Shown: one piece after another, positions 50,491 through 59,347 of the stretch
Position numbering within the stretch: the stretch's first letter is position 1
Layout: each line of letters opens with the position of its first letter
Assembly (NCBI RefSeq): GCF_009659535.1
Contig: NZ_VJZZ01000003.1
Location: forward strand, 442,947 to 506,946
Length of the DNA stretch: 64,000 bases
Source: Aggregicoccus sp. 17bor-14
GTDB taxonomy: Bacteria; Myxococcota; Myxococcia; Myxococcales; Myxococcaceae
Direction of reading: 5' to 3'
Position numbers and translations under genes: made by a program
Notes under the pieces: generated by a model
What the model was told of the DNA's origin: nothing
Database searches by the model: none
The model's input: the letters and a program-made list of their open reading frames with translations, nothing else

Positions 50491-51843
50491 TCAGTGCTCG
50501 TGGCCTTCGTGTGCCTCGGGGGCCGGCGCCGCGGGCAGCCGCGCGAAGGCGGGCGCGTCCGGGTTACCGCCGGTCATGATCAGCGCGTAGAGGAAGGGCG
50601 GGAAGGCCATCGCCTCGCGGCCGTTCACCACGACCAGCGGGGTGCCCTTCAGGTCGTGCTTCATGGCGTAGTCGATGTCCTGCTGCAGCTTCGCCTGCGT
50701 GTCGGCGCTGTCCATGCAGGCCTGCAGCTGGGCGCGCGGCACCGAGCCCGCCGAGGCGATCTCCACCACGCTCTCCGGCGTGAGCCCCACCTGGTTCGCG
50801 AAGAGGCGCTCGCGCAGGGACCAGAAGTCCTCCGCGCCCTCCAGGCAGATCTGCGCCTTGGCCGCGAGGCAGCGCACGTTGGTGCCATCGGTGGCCCGCG
50901 GCGGCATCTTCGGGTTGCACGCCGAGTCGAGCGGGAACTGGCGCGCCTCGAGCGAGAAGCTGCCCGGGGGCGCGCGGCGCTTGAGCTCCGCCACCGCCTC
51001 CACCAGCGCCTTGCAGTGCGGGCAGCGGCTGTCCGTCCACTCGACCATCTTCACCGGCGCCTCCTTCGGGCCGTAGAGCCGGCGCGCGGGGGCGAAGGCC
51101 GCCTGCGGCTTGGAGGCGCGGTAGGCCGCGAGCGCGGTGGCCATGAACTGCTTCTCGCGCGGGCCGAGCTCGTCGATGTACTCCTCGAGCGAGCCCGGGG
51201 CGGCCGGCCCCTGCTGCGCCTGCGCGGGGAGCAGCGACCCCGCCCCTTCCGCGCTCGCGCTCGGCGTGGCGAGCCCCGGCCCCAGCAGCGCGAGGAACGC
51301 CGCGAGCGCGATGCCGCCGCTCCAGCCCAGCGCCTTGCCCCACTCGCCCGCGAGCGGCGCGAGCGGACCGGGCAGCCCCTTGAGGGCCACCGCCGCGAAC
51401 GCGAGCACCAGCACGTAGGTGCCGAGGCAGGTGGGGCACAGCGCGCCCGCGTTCGCGCTCGCCACCGCGAACACCAGCGTCCCCACCACGCCCGCAGCCG
51501 CCGTGAGGCGCAGCCCGTTCACCGCCGGGCGCACCGCCTGCCGCTTGCGCGCCCAGACGAGGTAGAGCGCCGCGAGCGCGCTCGCGGTGAGGCCCCACAC
51601 CAGCCCCAGCCCCGCCACCGGCATCCCCAGCACGTGGTGCACGGCCGAGGCGAAGGGCGAGTTCCACACCGTCTCGCAGTTCACGTGCTCGGACACGCCA
51701 CACACCGTGGCGCCGCCGGAGCGCAGCGTGAGCAGCTGCATCCACTGGAACACCGCGAGGGCCGTCTCGGCGAGCCCCAGCACGAGCAGCGCCGTGGCGG
51801 CGCGGGTGGGAACGGGCGACTGGGTTTGGGCCTTCTGACGCAT
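50491..51843 (-). CDS. VKOR-DsbA fusion disulfide-forming protein
   Basis: 450 residues. The VKOR part (about 12-185) has five or so helices, the loop cysteines Cys48 and Cys56 and the redox motif CPTC at 136-139 (ANAGALCPTCLGTYVL). After a linker (190-255) follows a DsbA-type thioredoxin fold with CPHC at 274-277 and the cis-Pro motif GTPLVVVNG near 405. The VKOR half would reoxidise the DsbA half using quinone, replacing a DsbA/DsbB pair in the periplasm. The C-terminus ends in a His-rich EAHEGHEH. Divergent from ygfZ and followed by yciH. Confidence 0.92.
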   Translation of the reverse strand: MRQKAQTQSPVPTRAATALLVLGLAETALAVFQWMQLLTLRSGGATVCGVSEHVNCETVWNSPFASAVHHVLGMPVAGLGLVWGLTASALAALYLVWARKRQAVRPAVNGLRLTAAAGVVGTLVFAVASANAGALCPTCLGTYVLVLAFAAVALKGLPGPLAPLAGEWGKALGWSGGIALAAFLALLGPGLATPSASAEGAGSLLPAQAQQGPAAPGSLEEYIDELGPREKQFMATALAAYRASKPQAAFAPARRLYGPKEAPVKMVEWTDSRCPHCKALVEAVAELKRRAPPGSFSLEARQFPLDSACNPKMPPRATDGTNVRCLAAKAQICLEGAEDFWSLRERLFANQVGLTPESVVEIASAGSVPRAQLQACMDSADTQAKLQQDIDYAMKHDLKGTPLVVVNGREAMAFPPFLYALIMTGGNPDAPAFARLPAAPAPEAHEGHEH

Positions 51844-51878
51844 GCGTGCTTGCTCCGTGGCAAATGCCGTGGGGGCTC

Positions 51879-51884
51879 TATATA
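51879..51884 (+). promoter_or_regulatory. candidate -10 for ygfZ, near-leaderless
   Basis: TATATA in an otherwise GC-rich gap of 50 bases, ending 9 bases before ATG 51894. A start at or beside the ATG would give a leaderless message; no ribosome-binding site is present. Confidence 0.4.
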
Positions 51885-51893
51885 GCGACCGGC

Positions 51894-52958
51894 ATGGAAC
51901 CGCTGAGCCTGCATTTTGTTCACGAGAAGGCCCAGGCCCGCTTCTCGGAGGTGGGAGGCCGGGAGCTGGTGGCGTCTTACGGCGCCCCAGGTGGGCCCGA
52001 AGCCGAGTACCGCGCCGCCCGCGAGGCCGTGGCCGTGCACGACGCGTCCTACCGCGAGTGGGTGCGCCTCACCGGGGAGGACCGCGCCAGCTTCCTGCAC
52101 GGCATGGTCACCCAGGACGTGAAGGGGCTCGCCCCCCTCGCCACCGCCTACGCCACGCTCGTCACGGTGAAGGGCAGCATGGTGGCGGACGCGCGCCTGG
52201 TGCGCCGCGAGGAGGACCTGCTCCTGGACGTGGAGCCGGGCGCGGGCGCCCGCGTGCGCGAGTTCCTGGAGAAGTACCTCATCAGCGAGGACGCCGAGCT
52301 GCACGACGCGACGGCCCAGCTGGGGCTGCTGCGGCTGCTCGGCCCCCAGGCCCCCGGGCTGCTCGGCGGCCTGACGGAGGGCCCCCTGCCCTCGCCCGGC
52401 ACCAGCCGCCCCGCCACCGTCGCGGGTGTTCAGCTCCTGCTGGTGGGGCCTCCGGCCACCGGGGGCTTCGGCGTCCCCCAGGTGGACCTGCTCTGCCCGC
52501 GCGAGGGCCTGGAGCCGGTGTGGGCAGCCCTCACGGCCGTCGGCGCCAGGCCCCTGGGCTACGAGGCGCTGGAGCTCTTGCGGGTGGAGGCGGGCACGCC
52601 GCGCTTCGGCCAGGACCTGGTGGAGACCACCATCCCGCTCGAGGCGAACCTCCAGCACGCCATCTCGTACAACAAGGGTTGCTACATCGGGCAGGAGGTC
52701 ATCGCCCGCGCCACCTTCCGCGGCCACATGAACCGCACCCTCGCGGGCTTCCTCCTCGGGGACGCGCCGGCCCCCGCCGGCAGCGACCTCATGCGCGAGG
52801 GCAAGCGCGTGGGCTGGCTCACCAGCGTGGTGCACTCGCCGCGGCTCGGCCAGTGGGTGGCGCTTGGCTTCGTGCGGCGCGAGGTGGAGCCGGGCACCGC
52901 CCTGCAGCTGGGCGAGGGCCCGCGCACGGCCACCGTGCGGGCGCTGCCCTTCGGCTGA
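51894..52958 (+). CDS. ygfZ: YgfZ/GcvT-domain folate-binding protein
   Basis: 354 residues from ATG 51894 (MEPLSLHFVHEKAQARF). The first residues resemble GcvT, and the YgfZ signature KGCYIGQEVIARA lies near 261-273 with the Cys required for FeS-protein maintenance (pattern KGCYxGQE). The end is the typical C-terminal barrel (GWLTSVVHSPRLGQWVALGFVRRE). YgfZ/IBA57 proteins support folate-dependent assembly or repair of certain FeS enzymes in the cytosol. An aminomethyltransferase of glycine cleavage is the alternative, but no gcvH/gcvP is here. Confidence 0.9.
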   Translation: MEPLSLHFVHEKAQARFSEVGGRELVASYGAPGGPEAEYRAAREAVAVHDASYREWVRLTGEDRASFLHGMVTQDVKGLAPLATAYATLVTVKGSMVADARLVRREEDLLLDVEPGAGARVREFLEKYLISEDAELHDATAQLGLLRLLGPQAPGLLGGLTEGPLPSPGTSRPATVAGVQLLLVGPPATGGFGVPQVDLLCPREGLEPVWAALTAVGARPLGYEALELLRVEAGTPRFGQDLVETTIPLEANLQHAISYNKGCYIGQEVIARATFRGHMNRTLAGFLLGDAPAPAGSDLMREGKRVGWLTSVVHSPRLGQWVALGFVRREVEPGTALQLGEGPRTATVRALPFG

Positions 52959-53028
52959 GGGGCGCACGAAAGGACCCTTGTGCGGGCGCGCCCTGCGCCC
53001 CACCGTGGGCTCGAGGAGGAGGCAGCAC

Positions 53029-53628
53029 ATGCGGACGGCGTGGATGCTGGGGCTGGGCCTGGGGCTGTTCGTCGCCGCGGCCGCGGGTGCGCAGCAGATG
53101 CCGCCCACTGCCCTCGGGCTGCGGCTCAACCTGAGCGCGGGCGTCGAGGTCTACACCGGAGAGCTGGGCAACGCGTACACCGTGGGGCCCGCCGGAGGCG
53201 TCTCGCTCTCGATGCAGCCCCTGCCCTTCCTGGGCGCGGAGGTGGGCTACGTCGCCGGGCTGCACCAGGTGGACAGCACCCTCAACGACGGCGGGCTCGT
53301 GAAGGGCTACGACATCGTGCACCACGGGCTGCACCTCGCCGCCACGCTCGGCCCCTGGCTGCACGGCGTGCGGCCCTATGCGCTCGCCGGCGGGGGCGTG
53401 AGCCTCACCGACGTGCGCGGCCCCAAGAACCCCGACTTCCGCGACGACGTGGACTTCTTCGTGCCCGTGGGCGCAGGCCTCATGGTGAGCGCCGGCCGCT
53501 TCGCGCTCGACGCGCGCCTGAGCTACCAGTTCCTCTTCGACCAGGAGAGCGTGAGCGCGCCGGACGGCAACGGGGGCGCGAGCGGCGGGCGCTACCAGGC
53601 GATGGTGGGCCTGAGCTTCGCCCTCTAG
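53029..53628 (+). CDS. outer-membrane beta-barrel-like protein
   Basis: 199 residues from ATG 53029 (GAGGAGGAGGCAGCAC upstream). Signal peptide LGLGLGLFVAAAAGAQ. The mature protein has alternating strands with aromatic girdles typical of an 8-stranded barrel (LGLRLNLSAGVEVYTG, FLGAEVGYVAGLHQV, HHGLHLAATLGPWLHGV, YALAGGGVSLTD, FALDARLSYQFLF, final YQAMVGLSFAL), ending in Leu as many outer-membrane proteins end in a hydrophobic residue. OmpA/Opa-like outer-membrane location is inferred. Confidence 0.82.
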   Translation: MRTAWMLGLGLGLFVAAAAGAQQMPPTALGLRLNLSAGVEVYTGELGNAYTVGPAGGVSLSMQPLPFLGAEVGYVAGLHQVDSTLNDGGLVKGYDIVHHGLHLAATLGPWLHGVRPYALAGGGVSLTDVRGPKNPDFRDDVDFFVPVGAGLMVSAGRFALDARLSYQFLFDQESVSAPDGNGGASGGRYQAMVGLSFAL

Positions 53629-53631
53629 CGC

Positions 53632-55266
53632 TCAGGGCGCGGCGGTGGCCGCCACCTTCCCCGCCGCGGGCGGCGCGGCGTGCACCTGGCCCACGTAGAA
53701 GTAGCCGTCGAAGCCGCGCGGGTAGCGGTCCGGCGCCATGGGCAGGACGAAGAAGCGCTCCGGGCCGTAGCGCTGCAGCGCGCGCTGGTAGCGCTCCTGC
53801 AGTCGCACCCCGGGGCCCGCGGCGCTCGTCAGCACCTGCCGCTCTCCATCCTCGTGCACCCCGGGGCGCGAGTCCTGCCCCGCGTCAAGCTTCACCGTGT
53901 GCACCACCCCGCCCTCCGACGAGGTGCGTGTGCCGCCCTGCGTGGGGTGCGCCCCGCACGCGAGCGCGGCCCTGGGACCGAGCCGGCAGTCCCACGCGCT
54001 GCCGTGGCGGTAGAGCACGTCGTAGGAGTGGAAGGGGACGCCCGCGCGCGAGAGGTGCCAGCCCATGGGCACGAAGTCCCGGTCCCACGGCACGCCGCGC
54101 TCGTTGCTCGCGTGCACGTTGCCGGTGAGCACGATGAAGCTCGCGCGCGGCTGCTGCTTGCGCGCTGCGAGCAGCCGCTGGGCCATCGCCGCGTCGTGGG
54201 CGCTGCCCTGCAGCCCCTCCACGTCGAAGGAGAGCACCGCCACCCGCAGTCCCTGGCGCCCCAGCGTCCGCGCGCGCTCGATGAGCTCCACCAGCGCGCG
54301 GCTGCTGCGCCCGTCCTGCTCCGGGCGATGCCAGAAGGGCCCCGCGGTGAGCGCCTCCACGTCCTCCTCGTCCCCGTCGCTCTGGAGGTAGCGGTCCAGC
54401 GCCCGCTGCTCGCGCACGGGCAGCTCGAGCGCGAGCACCACCGGCGCGCCCAGGTGCGCCGCGTGGCACACCGCCTGTCCCACGAAGCGCGGCACCTCCT
54501 GCGTGCCGTGCACCTCGCCCAGCACGAGGAAGCCGCCGGGCGCGAGCGCGCGGTCGAAGCCCTCGTCGAGGCCCGGGATGGCCGGCCCGCAGCGCGTCTC
54601 GCGCACGTCTTCGGGCACGGGCACGGGCGGGAGCGACGACCCCAGCGCCACGGCGGCCTGCGCCGCAATCGGCCCCGCGCTGGGCAGGCCGCCAGTGAGC
54701 GCGAGGGCGGCAGGGCCTCCCTGCAGGCGCGCGCGCAGGGCCTGCTCCACGGAGAGGTCTCGGAAGAAGTTCTGCTCGAAGCGCTTGTCCGAGGGGTCCA
54801 GCGGATGCGGCGGCGGCGGGGTGGCGGGCTCGGCGTCCTCGCCCGCGCCCTCCTCCTCGCTCACCAACTGCTGCGACGTGGGCACCACTGCCCAGACCTG
54901 CGGGCCGAGCACGGTGTGGCGGAAGACGCGCAGGTGCGTGCCACCGCGAAGGTCCGGCTGCACCTGCGCGTAGTAGCGCACGCGCGCGCTGAAGCCCTCG
55001 CCCAGCGTGGCCTCCTTGAAGTCGGTGCGCAGCGCCATCACCTCGGGCTTGTCGCCGTGCTGTACGTCGAGCGCGAAGCCGCGCTCGCGGAAGTACGCCT
55101 CCACCGCGGGCCACACCTGCGCAGGGGGGCGCGGGTACACGTACCGGGCCGTCTCGAGCAGCGCATCTCGCTGCTGCGCCTGCGCGCGCTGCGCCTGCAC
55201 CGAGGCACAGCCGGAGGAGACCAGCGACAGCAGCGCGCACAGCAGGGCCAGGCCGGGAGCTCGCAT
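53632..55266 (-). CDS. ChaN-like lipoprotein with N-terminal extension
   Basis: 544 residues. Lipoprotein signal LLSLVSSGC (Cys 20). Residues 25-130 form a separate beta-rich domain (YVYPRPPAQVWPAVEAYFRERGFAL); residues about 230-470 resemble the ChaN/EreA/TIKI-like fold (FLVLGEVHGTQEVPRFVGQ with the GE.HG motif, VLALELPVREQ, SFIVLTGNVHASNERGVP), as in haem-binding ChaN of Campylobacter or erythromycin-esterase relatives. Haem uptake or a hydrolase are both possible. A TraB-type protein of a related superfamily is at 5299. Convergent with the barrel gene, 3 bases apart. Confidence 0.75.
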   Translation of the reverse strand: MRAPGLALLCALLSLVSSGCASVQAQRAQAQQRDALLETARYVYPRPPAQVWPAVEAYFRERGFALDVQHGDKPEVMALRTDFKEATLGEGFSARVRYYAQVQPDLRGGTHLRVFRHTVLGPQVWAVVPTSQQLVSEEEGAGEDAEPATPPPPHPLDPSDKRFEQNFFRDLSVEQALRARLQGGPAALALTGGLPSAGPIAAQAAVALGSSLPPVPVPEDVRETRCGPAIPGLDEGFDRALAPGGFLVLGEVHGTQEVPRFVGQAVCHAAHLGAPVVLALELPVREQRALDRYLQSDGDEEDVEALTAGPFWHRPEQDGRSSRALVELIERARTLGRQGLRVAVLSFDVEGLQGSAHDAAMAQRLLAARKQQPRASFIVLTGNVHASNERGVPWDRDFVPMGWHLSRAGVPFHSYDVLYRHGSAWDCRLGPRAALACGAHPTQGGTRTSSEGGVVHTVKLDAGQDSRPGVHEDGERQVLTSAAGPGVRLQERYQRALQRYGPERFFVLPMAPDRYPRGFDGYFYVGQVHAAPPAAGKVAATAAP

Positions 55267-55376
55267 GCCCCTGCAACGCTAGACGCAGGCCCCGCATAGC
55301 GGCAACGCGCTGCGCCACCCTCGTCCTGCACTTGTCCTGGAGGACGCCCCCCGTGTGCGCTTCCCCCCGGCTGCTG

Positions 55377-55382
55377 TAGGCT
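55377..55382 (+). promoter_or_regulatory. candidate -10 for GAF kinase gene
   Basis: TAGGCT (T1, A2, T6 kept) 40 bases before ATG 55423, in the gap after the divergent ChaN-like gene. No clear -35. Confidence 0.3.
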
Positions 55383-55422
55383 GCCGCGCCGCCGCGACCG
55401 CGGCGGAAGAGGGGGCCACCCG

Positions 55423-56718
55423 ATGCGCACAGCGAGCAACCTGACGGTGAGCCAGTACCAGCTCGCGGCCCTCAACCGCATCGCCTTCCTCGCCGCCACG
55501 GCCGCGGACGTGTGCACGCTCTTCCAGGAGGCCGGCACCGAGCTGATGCACGCCTTCTCGGCGGACGGGATGGGCGTGCTGCTCTTGGACCCCGTCACGG
55601 GCGAGCGCGTGGTGGCGCACCGGCGCGGCCTCACGCCGGAGGGCGAGGCGCTGTGGGCGGCGCTCCCCACGCGCGACACCCTCACTGCCCAGGTGGTGGC
55701 GGACGGCCGCGCCCGCTCCTGGCTGCGCGAGGACTTCGCCCCCGCCGCGCAGGCCATCCTCGCGCACACCGGCTACTGGGCCGAGGCCGCGGTGCCCCTG
55801 CAGATCCACGCGCGCGTGCTCGGCTGCCTCAACGTCACCTTCCGCCAGCCGCGCCGCCTGGACCCCGCCCAGCTCGAGCTGCTGCACGCCATGGCCAGCC
55901 ACTTCGCCGCCGCCGTGGAGAGCCAGCGCCTGCTCGCGCGCCAGCGCGCGGTGAGCGCCGAGAACGCCCAGCTCTACGAGGAGCTGCGGCTCGCCAGCGC
56001 CGAGCTCGCGCGCAACCAGACGCAGCTCGCCCAGCGCGGCCACCTCGCCTCGCTCGGTGAGATGACGGCGGTGCTCGCGCACGAGCTGCGCAACCCGCTC
56101 GCCATCCTCGGCAACGCGCACGCCCTGCTCGAGCGGCGCGAGAACGCCGAGCCGGAGCTGCGCCGCCAGGCGCTGCGCGCGATGGGCCAGGAGCTCAAGC
56201 GCATGAACCAGCTGGTGGAGGAGCTCCTGCACTTCGGGCGCCCCACCGCGCCCAGCTTCGAGCCGCTGTGCCTCTGGGCCCTGGTGGAGGAGGTGAAGGA
56301 GGCCGTGAGCGCGCACCTGCCGCCGCAGGTGGAGGTCAGCGTGGAGCTGCACGGCGAGATGCCCCGCATCTCCTTCGACGCGCGCCTCATCCGCCAGGCG
56401 CTGGTGAACCTCGCGCTCAACGGCGCCCAGGCCATGCCCGCCGGAGGCCGCCTCACCCTGCGCCTGCAGGAGACCTCGCGCGGCGCCCAGCTCGAGGTGG
56501 AGGACGAGGGCATGGGCATCACCCCCGAGGTGCGCGCGCGCATGTTCGAGCCCTTCTTCACCACGCGCGCCACCGGCACCGGCCTCGGGCTCGCGCTGGT
56601 GCAGCACGCGGTCGTGCAGCACCAGGGACACCTCGAGGTGCACAGCGCCCCCGGCGAGGGCACCACCTTCCGCATCGAGCTGCCCCGGAGCCCCAGCGCT
56701 CCCGCGCCGAGCGCCTGA
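55423..56718 (+). CDS. soluble GAF-domain sensor histidine kinase
   Basis: 431 residues. GAF domain about 20-170 (ALNRIAFLAATAADVCTLF ... VPLQIHARVLGCLNVTFRQP), coiled coil about 175-205, H-box VLAHELRNPLAIL (His220), then an intact ATPase domain: N-box NLALNGAQAMPAGG, G1 DEGMGITPEV, F-box MFEPFFTT, G2 GTGLGLALVQHA. It should autophosphorylate and is NtrB/ZraS-like in type. It is cytosolic, sensing a small ligand or redox state via GAF. Its stop is 3 bases from a convergent, degenerate receiver gene. Confidence 0.92.
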   Translation: MRTASNLTVSQYQLAALNRIAFLAATAADVCTLFQEAGTELMHAFSADGMGVLLLDPVTGERVVAHRRGLTPEGEALWAALPTRDTLTAQVVADGRARSWLREDFAPAAQAILAHTGYWAEAAVPLQIHARVLGCLNVTFRQPRRLDPAQLELLHAMASHFAAAVESQRLLARQRAVSAENAQLYEELRLASAELARNQTQLAQRGHLASLGEMTAVLAHELRNPLAILGNAHALLERRENAEPELRRQALRAMGQELKRMNQLVEELLHFGRPTAPSFEPLCLWALVEEVKEAVSAHLPPQVEVSVELHGEMPRISFDARLIRQALVNLALNGAQAMPAGGRLTLRLQETSRGAQLEVEDEGMGITPEVRARMFEPFFTTRATGTGLGLALVQHAVVQHQGHLEVHSAPGEGTTFRIELPRSPSAPAPSA

Positions 56719-56721
56719 GCG

Positions 56722-57132
56722 CTACGCGCGCGCGCCGTCGGTCTCGCGCCACGGGGCGAGCAGCCCGCGGCTGCTGCGCTGCGCGAGCGCGAGCAGCTCC
56801 GAGAGCCGCAGCGGGTGGCGCATGCTCAAGGACTCCTCGGACTCCTGCGCCGAGCTCTCGCTGCCCAAGATCGCCGCCAGGGTGCCCAGCGCCTCGTTGC
56901 GGTGCAGCCGCGGGACGAGCTCGTCGTCCGCCGGCTGCAGCAGCCGCACGTCGTGCACCACCAGCCGCGGCAGCGCGAGCCCCTCCATGCGCTCGAGCGC
57001 CTCTCCGAGGTCCACGGCGGTGTGCACCTCGTAGCCATGCGCGGTGAGCGCGAGGCACAGCGCCTGCTGCACCTCACTGCGGTGGTCGACGACGAGGATG
57101 CTGGGGAGCAGGCCAGAGGAAGACGTTGCCAT
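56722..57132 (-). CDS. degenerate receiver-domain protein
   Basis: 136 residues. The receiver fold is recognisable (SILVVDHRSEVQQALCLALTAHGYEVHTAVDLGEALERM) and Asp61 (RLVVHDVRLL) is at the phosphoacceptor place, but the second Asp of the DD pair is His17 and the Lys-Pro motif is replaced by RHPLRL. Hence phosphorylation chemistry is uncertain. No DNA-binding domain. Convergent with the adjacent GAF kinase; it might be a modified partner or sink. Confidence 0.8.
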   Translation of the reverse strand: MATSSSGLLPSILVVDHRSEVQQALCLALTAHGYEVHTAVDLGEALERMEGLALPRLVVHDVRLLQPADDELVPRLHRNEALGTLAAILGSESSAQESEESLSMRHPLRLSELLALAQRSSRGLLAPWRETDGARA

Positions 57133-57221
57133 GGTGTGGCTCCTGCGAGGTGCTTCAGGAGCATCCTACGCAATTTTCCGCCCTGGGTGAATACCCACCC
57201 TCCCCCTGTCGCCTGGAGGAC

Positions 57222-57896
57222 CTAGGCGGGCACCGCGTCCGGCTGCCGGCTCGCGTGCGCGGCCTGGAAGGCGGGCAGCTTCTCGCACTCGGCCTCGATG
57301 CGGGCGAGCAGCGGGTAGGACGCCACGTCCACCCCGAAGCGGCGCGAGGCGAAGAGCTGCGGGACGAGGCACACGTCCGCGAGGGTGACGCTGTCGCCCA
57401 CGCAGTAGCGCCCCGCGCTCGCGCCCAGGCTCTGCTCCAGCGCCGTGAGCCCGCGCGAGATCCAGTGCGCGCTCCACGCCTTGTCGTCCTGGCCCAGCGG
57501 CCCCTTCACGTGCTGCATCACCGAGAGGTTCTGCAGCGGCTGGATGCCCGAGTTCACCATCTCCGCGAGCATCCGCACCCGCGCGCGCGCGAACGCGTCC
57601 GTGGGCAGCAGCGCGGGGCTCGGGTGCCGCTCCTCGAGGAACTCCAGGATGGCGAGCGACTGCGAGAGGTACTGCGTCTGGCCGCTCGCGTCCTTCAGCT
57701 CGAGCACGGGCACCGTGCGCATCGGGTTCTTCGCGCGGTAGGCGTCGGTGTGCTGCTGCCCGCCGTCCTGCAGCAGGTGCACCGGCACGTACTCGTAGGA
57801 GAGCCCCTTGAGGTTGAGCGCGATGCGCACGCGCCAGCTGCAGCTGCTGCGCCAGTAGCCGTGCAGCCGCAGGGACTCCGGGCCCGCGCCGCTCAC
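57222..57896 (-). CDS. maiA: maleylacetoacetate isomerase (zeta-class GST)
   Basis: 224 residues from GTG 57896, which overlaps the TGA of fahA (GTGA). The zeta-class signature is present: LHGYWRSSCSWRVRIALNLKGL (Ser-Ser-Cys-x-Trp-Arg, about 9-30), then NPMRTVPVLE, SLAILEFLEERHP, and the C-terminal helical domain with VGDSVTLADVCLVPQLF (near 160). It isomerises maleylacetoacetate to fumarylacetoacetate with glutathione in tyrosine/phenylalanine breakdown. Translational coupling to fahA confirms the pathway. Upstream of its stop nothing further is in the operon. Confidence 0.93.
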   Translation of the reverse strand: MSGAGPESLRLHGYWRSSCSWRVRIALNLKGLSYEYVPVHLLQDGGQQHTDAYRAKNPMRTVPVLELKDASGQTQYLSQSLAILEFLEERHPSPALLPTDAFARARVRMLAEMVNSGIQPLQNLSVMQHVKGPLGQDDKAWSAHWISRGLTALEQSLGASAGRYCVGDSVTLADVCLVPQLFASRRFGVDVASYPLLARIEAECEKLPAFQAAHASRQPDAVPA

Positions 57897-58870
57897 GCCG
57901 CCACCACCGTGTTGTCGATGCGGCCGAACACGCTGGTGCCCGCGGCATCGAGCATCTCGATCTGGATGCGGTCCCCGGGCTTCATGAAGGGCGTCTTGGG
58001 CCCCCCCTGCTCGATGGTCTCGATCATCCGCACCTCCGCGAGGCAGGAGATGCCGCGCGCGCGGTCCTCGTTGGACACCGTGCCCGAGCCCAGGATGGTG
58101 CCCGCGGTGTAGCCGCGCGTCTTGGTGATGTGCTGCACGAGGTCGAAGAAGGAGAAGTGCATCTCGGGGCCCGCGTCCGTGTCCCCCACCACCTTGCCGT
58201 TGAGCGTGCAGCGCAGCCGCAGGTGCACGCGCCCGTCGTGCCAGGCCTCGCCCAGCTCGTCCGGCGTCACCGCGAAGGGGCTGAACGCGCTCGCGGGCTT
58301 GCTCTGGAAGAAGCCGAAGCCCTTCGCCAGCTCGTTGGGGATGAGGTTGCGCAGGGACACGTCGTTCACCAGCATCACCAGGCGCACGTAGCGCCCCGCA
58401 TCGCGCGCCTTCGTGCCCTGCGGCACGTCGCCGAGCACCACCGCCACCTCGCCCTCGAAGTCGAAGCCCCAGCTCACGTCCGCGCAGCGGATGGGGCCGG
58501 TGGGGTCCAGGAACTCGCTGCTGCCGCCCTGGTACACGAGCGGGTCGGTCTCCAGCGTGGGCGGCGGCTCTGCGTTGCGCGCCTTGCGCACCAGGCGCAC
58601 GTGGTTGAGGTAGGCGCTGCCGTCGATCCACTCGTAGGCGCGCGGCAGCGGCGAGCGCAGCATGGACACGTCCACCGGCTCGCCCTTCACCTGCCCGGCC
58701 TCCAGTTGCTGCGCGAGCGCGCGCAGCTTCGGCTCGGTGGCGTCCCACGCGTCCAGCGCGGCCTGCAGGTGCGGCGCGATGCCGGTGGCGGGCGCGTAGC
58801 GCGCACCGTCGCGCGTGACGACGATGAGCTTTCCGTCGCGGGTTCCGTCGTGCAGGGTGGCGAGCTTCAC
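57893..58870 (-). CDS. fahA: fumarylacetoacetase (FAH family)
   Basis: 325 residues. The FAH catalytic domain includes the metal ligand block WGFDFEGEVAVVLGDVPQGT (about 134-153) with its Glu residues and the later Asp/Glu positions, VNDVSLRNLIPNELAKGFGFFQSKP (about 168-192) and TILGSGTVSNE (near 265). It hydrolyses fumarylacetoacetate to fumarate and acetoacetate, the last step of tyrosine degradation. It is directly followed by maiA with a 4-base overlap. Confidence 0.93.
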   Translation of the reverse strand: MKLATLHDGTRDGKLIVVTRDGARYAPATGIAPHLQAALDAWDATEPKLRALAQQLEAGQVKGEPVDVSMLRSPLPRAYEWIDGSAYLNHVRLVRKARNAEPPPTLETDPLVYQGGSSEFLDPTGPIRCADVSWGFDFEGEVAVVLGDVPQGTKARDAGRYVRLVMLVNDVSLRNLIPNELAKGFGFFQSKPASAFSPFAVTPDELGEAWHDGRVHLRLRCTLNGKVVGDTDAGPEMHFSFFDLVQHITKTRGYTAGTILGSGTVSNEDRARGISCLAEVRMIETIEQGGPKTPFMKPGDRIQIEMLDAAGTSVFGRIDNTVVAA

Positions 58871-58996
58871 GGGCAGGGCTCCTGGCGCGCTGCCGCCGGA
58901 GCTCTCACGGGAGAGCGGGCGCGCGCCTGCGCTGGCTTTTCGGCCTCCCCTCCCTGCCTGTCAAGGGCGCAGCGCACGCACTGGACGCGCGTGCGC

Positions 58997-59215
58997 TCAG
59001 GCCTTCATCGGGGGTCCGCCCTTGCCCGGCTCCTTCACGGGCTTCGCGCCCCCGGTGGGCTCCTTCACCGGAGGCTCGGGGGCATCCTCGTCCGGCGCGG
59101 GCGGCGCCTCGGCGGGGGCGCGCCGCTGGGCGGGGTCCTCCACGGTGGGCGTGCGGTGCGGCGGCTCCTTCGCCGGCGGCTCCTTCGACTCGGGGCGCTT
59201 GTCCTTCGTGGTCAT
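58997..59215 (-). CDS. small Pro/Glu/Lys-rich hypothetical protein (72 aa)
   Basis: ATG 59215 with GAGAGG close upstream. Low complexity (KEPPAKEPPHRTP, PAPDEDAPEPPVKEP), disordered and hydrophilic, like the small protein at 26689. No domain. It may be expressed, or may be chance in GC-rich DNA; the ribosome-binding site and similar sister protein lean towards real. Confidence 0.4.
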   Translation of the reverse strand: MTTKDKRPESKEPPAKEPPHRTPTVEDPAQRRAPAEAPPAPDEDAPEPPVKEPTGGAKPVKEPGKGGPPMKA

Positions 59216-59347
59216 CGCCTCTCAGGTATGCACGGCGGGAGGGCGCGGCCACCTGCTGAACGTTCCCCGTGCCGCGAGTGTCCAGTGCTCCGGCGCGCGA
59301 GCGCCGTGGCGAGCACGCGCCCCGGGCACTTGCTACCCCTCGCCCCG

